Shown here: positions 23,357 to 32,169 of the stretch, piece by piece | Layout: every line of letters starts with the position of its first letter | Numbering within the stretch: the first letter of the stretch is position 1 | NCBI GenBank assembly: GCA_003602485.1 | Contig: QQSD01000035.1 | Coordinates: 1-45,020 of the forward strand | From: Candidatus Poseidoniales archaeon | Lineage (GTDB): Archaea > Thermoplasmatota > Poseidoniia > Poseidoniales > Poseidoniaceae | Reading direction: 5' to 3' | DNA length: 45,020 nucleotides | The notes under the pieces: generated by a model | Told to the model about the DNA's origin: nothing | The model's database searches: none | Seen by the model: the letters and a program-made list of their open reading frames with translations, nothing else | Position numbers and translations under genes: made by a program

Positions 23357-26300
23357 ATGGAAACCTGCTTGAAGGCAGCGTTTTCAAGACCCATGACAAA
23401 GAATGTCAGGGTAGCCACCATGAACCGGGAAGCAGCATGGAAAATGCTTGACAAACCGCTACGCTCTGTACTCGTTTACGCCGCACATGAGGAAGAACCG
23501 CCTGCAGCAGACGAGGACGAGGACACCCCTACGCCACGCCGCTCAAACATGAACCGTCCACGAGGCCGAATGCGCCGCGGTGGCCGAGGAGCCGGGCAGT
23601 CGCACACAAGTTGGCTCCCTTCACCGCAAGCCGTCATCGACGAAACCCCCTATTCCACAGCCTTCCAACTTGCAACTCTCCTGATCCACAAGCAAATGGA
23701 CGCTGACGAGTGGGACGAGGCTTGGAACGAGAACGAGACGGCTCTGCGTGAAACCTGTATGAGCGAAGGCGTACATCCCGTCTGGCATCTCGTTGGGGAG
23801 AAGACGGTGCTGCTTTCACAATTTCTTGCCTTTCCCAAGGCAAAGGCAAAGCAACAAAGCAAGAAGAAAGCCATGGGGACCTCCTTTTTCAACATCGACC
23901 CACGCGACCGCAATGAATTGTTGACCGTGCTCAAACTCGCCAGTGCTGGGGCTGAAAACCCTGAAACAAAAGTCGCCTTGCAAAAGGTCACCAACCAAGT
24001 GAGCGGTCACCGAAAAGTCGTCCTGGGCGAGCATCTCATGGGCGTGAAAGATTCACTCGCCTTTGTCACCTTCCTGGTGATGATTCATGCCGGTCAACCG
24101 GTCACGAAAGCCATCTCTAACGCCTGTAAGAAGGCGGATGAAACACTGCATAGCGCACTGGAAGACCTTGCGAATCTCATGTCGGGCAAGGTCAATGATT
24201 GGGCTGGAACACTGGCAGCTGAGGGAGACGACTCTCTTACCAAAGCGCGCCACTTACTGGCTTGGGAACATGCCCCCAATGATGCAGAATCACTCACTTC
24301 CAGCGAACTTGAAGCGGGCATAACTCTGCTTTCCGAGGCTGGCGTGAGTGAAGCGATTGACCGCCTCACATGGTGGCGCCTCAAGGCACTTCATCGTGAG
24401 AAGAACGACCAAGAAGCGTTGGATGTATTGGAAGGCCTTCGTTTGGACGCCCATTCCGACGTTGTCGAATTGCTTCCCCTCATCATTTCCTTGGATGACC
24501 AACGTGCTAACGATTGGTTGCTCTCGTTCCTGCCAGATCTCGACGAGCAAGCATGGTTTCACATCATCAGTGAAGTCAAGCTCGTTGACCCGATCCGTCT
24601 TGCTGCTGCGAAGGCATTGACCGACCTGCAAGGGCACACATGGGCTGACATCAAATCCACGGCCATTCATCTGTTGATGGAAGGCTTGGACATTGAACGC
24701 TTGGCTCGCGTCATTTCCACGGATTCAATGTTGCCGCTTTCGCACCCCTACGTGGTACTCTTCGTTTGTCACATCGCCCCAGCTCGCCTCCCCTACGAAC
24801 TTCGAGAACACTTGGGTAGCTCTCGTGAGCAAGCACTTCAAGCCATTCATGGAGCGGAAGTACCTGCAGTATTGACGCCCATTGCCGAGCACCTTTTGCT
24901 CTTGATGGAAGGCATCTACAAGGATACGCCGGAATTGGCCGCAGTCTTCAACACGACCGCAATGAAGGCCTTCTCACCAATCAGTCGTGCGCTCACCAGC
25001 GATGGCGTTGTAAGTCACACGCACATCAAAAACATGGGCAATAGTTTGGACGAATTGGACATCTCACCCATCGAACGCCGTCTCTTTGACGCCATGTTGC
25101 TTTCCTTGACGATGAATGGGTATCTTCAACGCTATCACATTGGTATGGCACAATCTGAGGATGCAGAAGCAATCAACGCCATGATGGACGACCAGCATCT
25201 CCCTATGCGCCTGATGGATTCCTTCGCCTTCCTCGTGGTGGAACATGATCTTGGCCTCTCAGGCGTTGTTGAATGGTATCAACAACATGACCCCCGTTCC
25301 CCTTGGGCCCCACTCGCACGTGCTGCTCTCTTCGCATCGAACGGGGATGAACTCAACTCAGCAAGAGAATATACCCGAGCAGCCGAGTTGTTCAGTGCCC
25401 AGCGCCACAACACAAAGCAAAGCGACCAATCCGGCGAAAGCGACGATGACGATACGGCCATCGCTCTGCCTTTGGCTCTCTATCGAAAAGCACTCATTCA
25501 CTATGCACACGCTCAACAATACTCAGAAGCGGTGTCGCTCATGCAGAAAGTTCCTGCACTGAAGACAGCCATCACCGAGCGCTTCAAGCTCTATCTCAAC
25601 GTGTGTCATACGGCCTCCAAGGATACCGATGCTGCAACACGACTTGTCCGCTCCCATGTTCAAATGCGAAAAACCTACACTGAGGAAGATGTTGAAGGGA
25701 ATTTGATTGAAAAGTCACGCACGGTCTACAACGAAGAAGAATTGGATTTGTTGAGGAATTACCCCTATGAAAAATCCCACATCTTGCCACCCGAGCCGTT
25801 CCTCGGGCGCGTTACAGCCGCCTCTACACGCATCAGCAGAGACCTTCGTCGTTCGAGAAGCCAAATTGAACAGCAGTTCAGGCAAATCATGCAGAGTTCG
25901 TCACCAACCATGAATGAAATCTATGAACTCGCTAAAGGGGCTGCGGAAGAAGGCGCATTTGAGGGTCTCATGTACCTTGAGCGGGCCCAAAACTCGTCCA
26001 AGTTTTCCGCTTCGGACCGTCGCAGACTTGCCGGTGTCGAACAATCGCTTTTCTCTCAATACAAAGACAATATTACAACCTCTAAGCGCCGCTTCCTTCG
26101 AAATCTTTCGCTCGCTCCGCTGGTCATCATCGACACCAATATTCTCGTCGATGCCTTGGTTGAACGTGTTTACCAACACATGAAACTGGTCTTTGAAACC
26201 AATCTCAATATCCTTGGCTCCAACCGGTTCCACCATATTCTCCTCCATCATGCAACCGAAAAGCGGCTTTTCCTCATGATTCCAGACGACGTCCGAGGCG

Positions 26301-26791
26301 AATTGAAGCAATTTGCGAAAGACAACCGCTTGATGCATCGATTCCAAGGCGCCATGGTTGACGCTGATACACTCAAGAAGACATTGAGCGAAGACGTGAT
26401 GCTGTCGTTGGTCGATGAGGTCCTCGACCAGTACAGCACTTGGACGCCTACTTCTGAAATGCTCTCCGAACTTCCCTCCTCCTCCGAGCAACTCGATGCC
26501 TTCCTCAAGCATCATGCTGATGTGTTCGCAGATCTCACCTCGTTGAAGCAAATGCGAGGTATCACCTACCGAACCACCCTGGACAACAAGGAAATCTATC
26601 CCGAAGAGACTGACTTGGACATTTACCGACTCGCAATGCATTTGGCTTCGCAACCACTTCCCGACATTGGGTCTGTGCTCGTGGCGACGATGGACGGTGA
26701 TTTCACACTGCTCGACCGAGCCATCGAAGAAAAATTCGGGTTCAGTGTTACCAAGAATCATCGCACGCTCAAGCCTTGGCTCAAGCACTGA
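23357..26791 (+). CDS. Large helical-repeat protein with RG-rich segment and C-terminal PIN-like nuclease domain
   Basis: About 1,144 residues from the ATG at 23357, which GATGAGG precedes at 5-nt spacing; a TTG at 23342 and later ATGs are alternatives. Residues of about 35-80 are disordered: an acidic run (ADEDEDTP), then an Arg/Gly-rich segment (RPRGRMRRGGRGAG) typical of RNA binding. About 90-880 is nearly all helical, with TPR/HEAT-like pairs and no clear named family. The C-terminal 230 residues look like a PIN domain: VIIDTNILVDAL near 925 (first acidic residue), a mid-domain DLDIYRLAMHLA, and VATMDGDFTLLDRAI near 1112 (last acidic residues), spaced as in PIN metal sites. I infer a structure-guided RNase, perhaps in rRNA or mRNA processing. 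No antitoxin is next to it, so a simple VapC role is unlikely. Confidence 0.75.
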   Translation: METCLKAAFSRPMTKNVRVATMNREAAWKMLDKPLRSVLVYAAHEEEPPAADEDEDTPTPRRSNMNRPRGRMRRGGRGAGQSHTSWLPSPQAVIDETPYSTAFQLATLLIHKQMDADEWDEAWNENETALRETCMSEGVHPVWHLVGEKTVLLSQFLAFPKAKAKQQSKKKAMGTSFFNIDPRDRNELLTVLKLASAGAENPETKVALQKVTNQVSGHRKVVLGEHLMGVKDSLAFVTFLVMIHAGQPVTKAISNACKKADETLHSALEDLANLMSGKVNDWAGTLAAEGDDSLTKARHLLAWEHAPNDAESLTSSELEAGITLLSEAGVSEAIDRLTWWRLKALHREKNDQEALDVLEGLRLDAHSDVVELLPLIISLDDQRANDWLLSFLPDLDEQAWFHIISEVKLVDPIRLAAAKALTDLQGHTWADIKSTAIHLLMEGLDIERLARVISTDSMLPLSHPYVVLFVCHIAPARLPYELREHLGSSREQALQAIHGAEVPAVLTPIAEHLLLLMEGIYKDTPELAAVFNTTAMKAFSPISRALTSDGVVSHTHIKNMGNSLDELDISPIERRLFDAMLLSLTMNGYLQRYHIGMAQSEDAEAINAMMDDQHLPMRLMDSFAFLVVEHDLGLSGVVEWYQQHDPRSPWAPLARAALFASNGDELNSAREYTRAAELFSAQRHNTKQSDQSGESDDDDTAIALPLALYRKALIHYAHAQQYSEAVSLMQKVPALKTAITERFKLYLNVCHTASKDTDAATRLVRSHVQMRKTYTEEDVEGNLIEKSRTVYNEEELDLLRNYPYEKSHILPPEPFLGRVTAASTRISRDLRRSRSQIEQQFRQIMQSSSPTMNEIYELAKGAAEEGAFEGLMYLERAQNSSKFSASDRRRLAGVEQSLFSQYKDNITTSKRRFLRNLSLAPLVIIDTNILVDALVERVYQHMKLVFETNLNILGSNRFHHILLHHATEKRLFLMIPDDVRGELKQFAKDNRLMHRFQGAMVDADTLKKTLSEDVMLSLVDEVLDQYSTWTPTSEMLSELPSSSEQLDAFLKHHADVFADLTSLKQMRGITYRTTLDNKEIYPEETDLDIYRLAMHLASQPLPDIGSVLVATMDGDFTLLDRAIEEKFGFSVTKNHRTLKPWLKH

Positions 26792-26859
26792 AGCAGATAT
26801 TGCACGCTCGAGCACTGAAGCAGATATTGCATGCTCAAGCATTGCAGCAGATTAACACT
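26779..26859. repeat. Three tandem copies of a 27-bp repeat across a stop codon
   Basis: Units at 26779-26805, 26806-26832 and 26833-26859 begin GCTC(A/G)AGCA(C/T)TG and continue (A/C)AGCAGATATTGCA. Units 1 and 2 differ at two positions; unit 3 is more diverged. The period is nine codons in the PIN gene's frame, so the TGA stop in unit 1 is repeated in unit 2, while unit 3 has TGC there. The array fills the gap up to the convergent icd stop at 26860. Confidence 0.9.
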
Positions 26860-28107
26860 TCACATGTGTTGAATCATTGCATCGCCAAAGGCGCTGCATG
26901 AAAGCAATGTTGCATCGCCCATCAAGCGCTCAAAGTCATAGGTGACCGTCTTGTTTGAGATGGCGCCTTCCATGCCTTTGACGATGAGGTCTGCAGCCTC
27001 GGTCCAACCCATGTGTCGCAACATCATCTCTGCAGAGAGGATGAGTGAACCGGGGTTGACCTTGTTTTGGCCAGCATACTTTGGTGCGGTACCGTGGGTT
27101 GCTTCAAAGATGGAAATACCGGTGTCGTAGTTGATGTTAGCTCCTGGTGCGATACCGATACCGCCGACCTGAGCAGCGAGTGCGTCGGAGATATAGTCGC
27201 CATTGAGGTTCATGGTCGTCAAGACGCTGTATTCGGCCGGGCGGGTGATGATTTGTTGAAGCATGGCATCGGCGATAACATCCTTGATGAGAATCGTGTT
27301 TCCAGTGACTGGATTGGTCATGGTGCACCAAGGACCTCCGTCAAGTTCGGTTGCTCCAAATTCTTCCTTTGCAAGGGCGTAGCCCCAGTCTCGGAAACCA
27401 CCCTCGGTGAATTTCATGATGTTGCCTTTGTGAACGATGGTAACGCTTGGTTTGTCGTTGTCGATGGCGTACTGAATTGCTGCACGTACGATGCGGGCGG
27501 TTCCTTCGCTGGAGATGGGCTTGATACCGATTCCCGAGGTGTTGGGAAATCGAATCTTGTCAACGCCCATTTCGTTTTGGAGGAAATCAATGACTTTCTT
27601 GACATCGTCGCTGCCTGATTCCCACTCAATACCAGCGTACACGTCTTCGCTGTTTTCACGGAAGATGATCATGTCAACATCTCCTGGTGCCTTGACCGGT
27701 GAGGGGGTACCATCGTACCAACGAACGGGGCGAACACAAGCATAGAGGTCGAGTTTCTGTCGTAGCGCAACATTGAGTGAACGGATACCTCCGCCAACAG
27801 GGGTTGTCAACGGTCCTTTGATGGAGACAAGGCCGGTCTTCATGGCATCCAAGGTCGCCTGAGGCAACCATTCGCCCGTGGCATTGAAGGCCTTTTCTCC
27901 AGCGAGAACTTCGTTCCACTGAATTGCTTTCTCACCGCCGTAGGCTTTTTCCACGGATGCATTGACGACTTTCATCATGACCGGTGTAATGTCAACGCCG
28001 ATTCCATCACCCTCAATGTAGTGGATGATAGGGTCGTTGGGAATGTTGAGTTGTCCATTTTCCATTGTAACGGGTGTGCCAGTCATGTGTCTCATTTCAG
28101 GCCACAT
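26860..28107 (-). CDS. icd: Isocitrate dehydrogenase (NADP-type)
   Basis: 415 residues, equal to the bacterial enzyme. It oxidises isocitrate to 2-oxoglutarate in the TCA cycle. Family hallmarks: [35 protein letters not shown] with the substrate serine at about 110 (the AceK phosphosite in E. coli), [51 protein letters not shown], the catalytic aspartates near [14 protein letters not shown], and [17 protein letters not shown]. The lysine-tyrosine pair in this last loop marks NADP preference in E. coli. The last 60 residues are almost the E. coli sequence, so a bacterial origin is likely. ATGs a few codons downstream are alternative starts. It is divergent from an OsmC gene with only 37 bp between them. 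Confidence 0.95.
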   Translation of the reverse strand: MWPEMRHMTGTPVTMENGQLNIPNDPIIHYIEGDGIGVDITPVMMKVVNASVEKAYGGEKAIQWNEVLAGEKAFNATGEWLPQATLDAMKTGLVSIKGPLTTPVGGGIRSLNVALRQKLDLYACVRPVRWYDGTPSPVKAPGDVDMIIFRENSEDVYAGIEWESGSDDVKKVIDFLQNEMGVDKIRFPNTSGIGIKPISSEGTARIVRAAIQYAIDNDKPSVTIVHKGNIMKFTEGGFRDWGYALAKEEFGATELDGGPWCTMTNPVTGNTILIKDVIADAMLQQIITRPAEYSVLTTMNLNGDYISDALAAQVGGIGIAPGANINYDTGISIFEATHGTAPKYAGQNKVNPGSLILSAEMMLRHMGWTEAADLIVKGMEGAISNKTVTYDFERLMGDATLLSCSAFGDAMIQHM

Positions 28108-28144
28108 GCGTCCACTTCAAGAATGAACCGCTCCTAGCCTGTCC

Positions 28145-28537
28145 ATGCAGGGGCGCGTAGAATGGACTGGTGGGCACAATATGACGTGTACCAATGAGGC
28201 AGGTCAATCGATTGAAATTGATTTTGAAGACGGGCCCACTCCAATGCAATTGGCACTCCAAATGGCCGGGGCTTGCTCCCTTGCCGATGTAGTGGTTGGA
28301 CTGAAAGATCGTGATTTTACCAAAGCATGGGTTGAATTGGATTCAACACGTGCTTCAACCTCTCCGAGAGTTTTCAAAACCATCACCATGGTCTATCATG
28401 TAGTGGGTGATGTTCCACTGAAATTATTGGAGCGAATTGTCTCCAAAAGTCATGAGAAATACTGTAGCGTGTCACATTCAATGGACTCGTCAATTGAGTT
28501 TGACTGGCGTGTCGAACTCAAGTCTTCAGAGGCTTGA
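28145..28537 (+). CDS. OsmC/Ohr family protein
   Basis: 130 residues. OsmC-like proteins are thiol-dependent peroxidases acting on organic hydroperoxides. The GPTPMQLALQMAGACSLADVV helix carries the first reactive cysteine (Cys44) and KYCSVSHSM the second (Cys107), at the expected spacing. The FK-x-I-x-M-x-Y strand and the helix RIVSKSHEKYC match the family fold. The start overlaps no neighbour; there is a 37-bp divergent gap to icd. The last 12 bp overlap the convergent acidic hypothetical gene. The sequence suggests the YhfA-like or general OsmC subgroup rather than Ohr. Confidence 0.85.
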   Translation: MQGRVEWTGGHNMTCTNEAGQSIEIDFEDGPTPMQLALQMAGACSLADVVVGLKDRDFTKAWVELDSTRASTSPRVFKTITMVYHVVGDVPLKLLERIVSKSHEKYCSVSHSMDSSIEFDWRVELKSSEA

Positions 28538-29050
28538 TGGTTGTCCTTGCTGAGAGAGTGCATCCGTCAAAGCCTTGCAAAGTGAATCATAGATTGGCTT
28601 CCATCGTGCGTGAAGTCCCTTGGGTGGGTTCATGGGCTTCCATTCATCTTCTACTGCGATGACAGTGGCAAAGGGCTTGATATGTTCTCCTCCCATGTCG
28701 ATGATCAGCGAGAGATGGTATGCGTCACGATCTTTGTGGACTCGCATTGAGTTCATGTCAGCCGTGAGATTTGGTAGTACTTTTTGGAGCAGTTCGTCAT
28801 CAAACAGACCACGTGCGAGGGTGGCTAGAAGCTCTTCTACGGGGACGGTGGCTGTTTCCAATTGGCCGTAGGTCAAGCCTTCTTCTTCATCGTCGTCCAT
28901 GAAGGCTGCGAGTGGGTCATGAAGGTCTTGGACTGCAACTGAATTGTCAAGCACTGCATCGTCGCCTACCGGGGTGTTCAAACCCAATGCTGCGTAAATG
29001 TCCATGTCGTCGTCGTCTTCAACTTCAGGAAGTTCAAATGCGCCAATCAT
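28526..29050 (-). CDS. Acidic hypothetical protein
   Basis: 174 residues from the ATG at 29050, preceded by GAGAGGTAGAT, a good ribosome binding site; the frame is open to 29161 but lacks signals there. The N-terminal third is highly acidic and probably disordered (ELPEVEDDDDMDIYAALGL, then FMDDDEEEGLTYGQLE). The rest is a compact alpha/beta region with a strand-rich middle (RDAYHLSLIIDMGG, FATVIAVEDEWKPMNPP) and a C-terminal helix. I recognise no family. It could be a small adaptor or regulatory protein; nothing here identifies a partner. Confidence 0.65.
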   Translation of the reverse strand: MIGAFELPEVEDDDDMDIYAALGLNTPVGDDAVLDNSVAVQDLHDPLAAFMDDDEEEGLTYGQLETATVPVEELLATLARGLFDDELLQKVLPNLTADMNSMRVHKDRDAYHLSLIIDMGGEHIKPFATVIAVEDEWKPMNPPKGLHARWKPIYDSLCKALTDALSQQGQPSSL

Positions 29051-29161
29051 ATCTACCTCTCCGCGTCTTATCCTACTTAATGGATGGTTTTTCTTGAACG
29101 CGCAATGCATCGTTTCCGGACGAACGGGAAGAATCATACGACACGGCTTTGACAAAGACAT

Positions 29162-29776
29162 GTGAACACCCTCGGCGAACGCATCGTTTTGCTCGGTATT
29201 CTCGTTCTATTTTTGATCGCACCCGCAGTAACAGGCTCCCCCTATGGACTTGGAAGCGAAGCAAACGAAGGGTGCTTGTGTCACACTCCAGTCGACTCAA
29301 CCGGAGTTGAACTTGCGGGCTTACCCGATGCCTACGAAGCGAACACGACGTACCCGTTGACGCTCACGGTAACCAGTGATGTTATGACACGAGAAAACGA
29401 ATCCCAAGGTGGGTTTCGAATGACGGTGAGCAACGGAACGTTGGTCCACAACGACTCGGAAATTCAGTATCTTGACGGAGGATGGACCCACCGGCTGAAT
29501 GGAACCTATCAGCGCGTTTGGAATATGAGTTGGGTCTCTCCGTCCGATAGTACAAGCCGGACAGATTTTGTCGTTAGCGGAAATGCTGTGAATGGAAACG
29601 GAGACACGAGTGGAGATGCATGGGCGACAGCAACCTATGCGATTGGCGGCGTGGATTTTGAAGGAGATCTGGTGCCAAGAGAAGGGATTGATGGCCTTGA
29701 TTCTAGCGACCGCATCCTCCTTCTTGTTGCTCTTGTGGGCATTGTAGCCCTTCTTTGGACCACCTCAAAGAAATGA
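29162..29776 (+). CDS. Membrane-anchored surface protein with CLCH motif (choice-of-anchor V-like)
   Basis: 204 residues from a GTG at 29162. A signal peptide or TM (IVLLGILVLFLIAPAVTG) is followed by NEGCLCH (Cys38, Cys40, His41), a beta-sandwich of about 110 residues (PLTLTVTSDV, GGFRMTVSNGTL), an acidic spacer and a C-terminal TM (ILLLVALVGIVALLWTT) with a short lysine tail. The order C-C-H, G-L-P-xx-Y-x(4)-TYPLTLTV and GGFRMTVSNG matches the choice-of-anchor V / reelin-like domain, in which CxxCH or a similar motif leads the domain. Here the cysteines are only one residue apart, so a standard c-type heme site is unlikely; metal binding or a disulfide is possible. The stop abuts the convergent ftsZ stop. 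Confidence 0.72.
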   Translation: MNTLGERIVLLGILVLFLIAPAVTGSPYGLGSEANEGCLCHTPVDSTGVELAGLPDAYEANTTYPLTLTVTSDVMTRENESQGGFRMTVSNGTLVHNDSEIQYLDGGWTHRLNGTYQRVWNMSWVSPSDSTSRTDFVVSGNAVNGNGDTSGDAWATATYAIGGVDFEGDLVPREGIDGLDSSDRILLLVALVGIVALLWTTSKK

Positions 29777-30928
29777 TCAGTTGACGAATTCAATCTGCCG
29801 ATTGCGCAACGCCCGAAGCTGCCTGTTTTCGCTTGAGCCGTGAATCTGTGCACTCTTGACCCCGGTGAGCACGAGCATCACACGAAGGTCATCGCCCAGA
29901 GATTCATCAACGGCTGCACCCCAGATGATTTTCGCATTCGGTGAAATCTGTTCTTGAATGAGTTGAGCGCACCGTTCTGCCTCTCCCAAGGTAAGGCTGC
30001 TGCCACCAACGACATTGATGAGCGCTCCTCGAGCATCGCTCATATCAAGTTCAAGAAGTGGTGAGTGAAGTGCTTCCATGGTTGCTGCCTCGGCCCGGCC
30101 TGGTCCTCGTGCAGCACCCAATCCAATCATAGCAACGCCGCCACCGGAATTAATCACCGCTCGCAAGTCTTCGAAGTCAAGGTTGACCATTCCGTCGGTG
30201 GTGAGTAATTCAGTCACGCCTGTAATGGAACGGACGAGGAGTTCATCACCAACGCGGAAGGCACTGGCAATTGGCAAGTCCTTCACTCCCTCGATTTCCA
30301 ACAAACGTTCGTTGGGAATCACGAGAATGGTGTCGCAATGTTCTCTTAAACGCTCCAAACCCCATTCAGCATTTTGCTTGCGGAGTGAACCTTCTGACTT
30401 GAACGGATAGGTGACTACGGCGATGGTCATCGCACCTTGTGCTTTTGCCAAGCGAGCAATATGCCCTGCTGCACCAGTCCCTGAGCCGCCGCCCATTCCT
30501 GCAGTGATAATGGCAAGTTGTGTATCATTGGTAATGCGACGCAATACCATTTCAGACTCGAGGGCTGCTGCTTCGCCTTTGGTTGGGTCACCACCAGCTC
30601 CACGGCCACGTGCAGTTCGCCCGATGAGCACCTTTTCTTCGATCGGAGATTGAAGCAAGGCCTGTGCGTCAGTGTTGATAGCGTATCCCGTTACGTAGGA
30701 GGAATCGAACAACTTCTCATCGAAGAGGCGATTGACAGCATTGCAACCTGCTCCACCGACTCCGTAGACTCTGATTCTCGGTTGAAGCGATTCAAGAAGG
30801 GCTTGCAATTCCTCTTCTGTGCCTTGGTCTGGCACTTGCTCGTGGGGAACAATTCGTTGTTCTTCATCAGAAAGTTCGAGAACACGCTCAATGAGATGTC
30901 GCATAAGCAACATTTTGCTTCCCGACAT
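29777..30928 (-). CDS. ftsZ: Cell division protein FtsZ
   Basis: 383 residues. FtsZ is the tubulin-like GTPase that forms the division ring on the inner face of the membrane. The GTPase domain begins after a 50-residue acidic N-terminal extension: GVGGAGCNAVNR (56-67), NTDAQALL, GRGAGGDPTKG, the tubulin signature GGGSGTGAA (146-154), and the T7 synergy loop VNLDFEDLR (248-256) that completes the GTPase site of the next subunit. The C-terminal domain ends in a short tail (RNRQIEFVN). The paralogue group (FtsZ1 or FtsZ2) was not settled. It follows radA on the same strand after 65 bp, and the two may share a transcript. Confidence 0.96.
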   Translation of the reverse strand: MSGSKMLLMRHLIERVLELSDEEQRIVPHEQVPDQGTEEELQALLESLQPRIRVYGVGGAGCNAVNRLFDEKLFDSSYVTGYAINTDAQALLQSPIEEKVLIGRTARGRGAGGDPTKGEAAALESEMVLRRITNDTQLAIITAGMGGGSGTGAAGHIARLAKAQGAMTIAVVTYPFKSEGSLRKQNAEWGLERLREHCDTILVIPNERLLEIEGVKDLPIASAFRVGDELLVRSITGVTELLTTDGMVNLDFEDLRAVINSGGGVAMIGLGAARGPGRAEAATMEALHSPLLELDMSDARGALINVVGGSSLTLGEAERCAQLIQEQISPNAKIIWGAAVDESLGDDLRVMLVLTGVKSAQIHGSSENRQLRALRNRQIEFVN

Positions 30929-30993
30929 TTTGAATGTGCCGCCATGGCGAGGGGCATTGGAGCCTGTTTAGCCCCTTTGTTCCGCTCACCGTT

Positions 30994-32028
30994 TCAGTCG
31001 CGCAGTCCGTCTTCCGTTACTTGGTAGACGCATTCGCCATCAGGGAGGTTAGGAGAGTCAACCAAACGAGCAATTCTTCGACCGCCCTTCGCCTTTCGAA
31101 GGTAGAGTCGGAAGGTGCTGGCGTGAGCGAGAATGTGACCGCCGATCGGCTTGGTAGGGTCGCCCCACATAGCGTCTGGCTTCGAGTGAACCTGATTGGT
31201 TACGAGCACCAAGGCGTTGTTGATGTCTGCTAATTGTTTGAGATCCTTCAGGTGGCTGTTGAGCTTTTGTTGTCGGCGAGCGAGCATTCCACGGCCGATG
31301 AATTCAGCACGGAAATGGCTGGTCAGGGAATCGACGATGATCATTTTGACATTTAAGCCCTTACTCATCCTCTTGATTTCATCAGCAAGAAGCATCTGGT
31401 GAGCTGAGTTGTATGCTCGAGCCACGTGTATCCGTGAGAGCACATATTCGGGGTCAAGCCCGTGACCGCGTGCCATTTGAGTGATGCGCTCTGGACGGAA
31501 CGTATCTTCAGTGTCGATGTAAAAGATATCACCATCAAGGCCACCTTGTTCCACCGGGAGGCTGCAGTTGACTGCAAGTTGATGACCAATCTGAGTCTTT
31601 CCGCTTCCGAATTCCCCGTAAACTTCGACGAGAGCCTGGGTTTCAAATCCGCCTCCGAGGAGGTCGTCAATGGATTGGACCTTGGATGAGAGTTTCTGTA
31701 CTTCACGGCGTCGCTCAAGGAGGGCGTCACCGGAAACGAATCCACCGATGTTTGCCATCTTCTTTGCTGCTGCGATGATCTTTGCCGAGACGGCCTCACC
31801 GAGTTCTGCTTCTTCAGCAAGATCGGCGGGAGACATTACAGCAAGCGCGAGGAGTTCTTCGAACCCAGCTTCACGGAGTTTTTCTGCGGTCGCAGGTCCA
31901 ACACCAGGCAAGTCCTCAATGGTCACTTTGACCTCTTCATCTTCTGCCATCAGAAGGTTCTCTTCCTCCTCAGGTGCTTCATTCTTTTCAACTTCAATCT
32001 TGACTTTTTTCTTGCTTTTCGTTGCCAT
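30994..32028 (-). CDS. radA: DNA repair and recombination protein RadA
   Basis: 344 residues. RadA is the archaeal RecA/Rad51 recombinase, which forms filaments on single-stranded DNA for strand exchange. A Lys/Glu-rich start leads to a helix-hairpin-helix domain ([16 protein letters not shown], 41-56), the polymerisation motif GGFVSG (95-100), Walker A GEFGSGKT (138-145), [13 protein letters not shown], Walker B MIIVDSL near 230, and the ATP-cap/L2 region [25 protein letters not shown]. The length and order equal typical archaeal RadA. The highly charged N-terminal 30 residues are somewhat longer than usual. A TATA box lies about 40 nt upstream. Confidence 0.97.
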   Translation of the reverse strand: MATKSKKKVKIEVEKNEAPEEEENLLMAEDEEVKVTIEDLPGVGPATAEKLREAGFEELLALAVMSPADLAEEAELGEAVSAKIIAAAKKMANIGGFVSGDALLERRREVQKLSSKVQSIDDLLGGGFETQALVEVYGEFGSGKTQIGHQLAVNCSLPVEQGGLDGDIFYIDTEDTFRPERITQMARGHGLDPEYVLSRIHVARAYNSAHQMLLADEIKRMSKGLNVKMIIVDSLTSHFRAEFIGRGMLARRQQKLNSHLKDLKQLADINNALVLVTNQVHSKPDAMWGDPTKPIGGHILAHASTFRLYLRKAKGGRRIARLVDSPNLPDGECVYQVTEDGLRD

Positions 32029-32066
32029 TGTGCATCACGTCTTGTGTTCAACTGTGCAGGCTTCCC

Positions 32067-32074
32067 TATATGAA
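32067..32074 (-). promoter_or_regulatory. TATA box upstream of radA
   Basis: The minus strand reads TTCATATA, 39-46 nt before the radA ATG at 32028. With transcription starting about 26 nt downstream, a leader of roughly 15 nt is expected. It is the best archaeal TATA match in the 141-bp gap between radA and the lipoprotein gene. Confidence 0.45.
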
Positions 32075-32169
32075 GAAAGGAAAGAGGGCGCGACACCTTA
32101 TGTGCATCAATCAGCCAGTTAAGAAGGTAGTAATGGGCGAGCAGTACTCCGGAAATTTCAGTTTGCGTT

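Noticed and set aside
23357-26791. VapC-type toxin-antitoxin system
   Set aside because: The PIN domain is the end of a very large protein and no small antitoxin gene is adjacent.
25901-26842. Long minus-strand frame of 313 codons
   Set aside because: It lies antisense to the PIN domain and the 27-bp repeat. The plus strand has clear domain motifs, and this frame's N-terminus is only the translated tandem repeat.
26779-26859. CRISPR array
   Set aside because: The units are contiguous with no unique spacers and extend a coding sequence.
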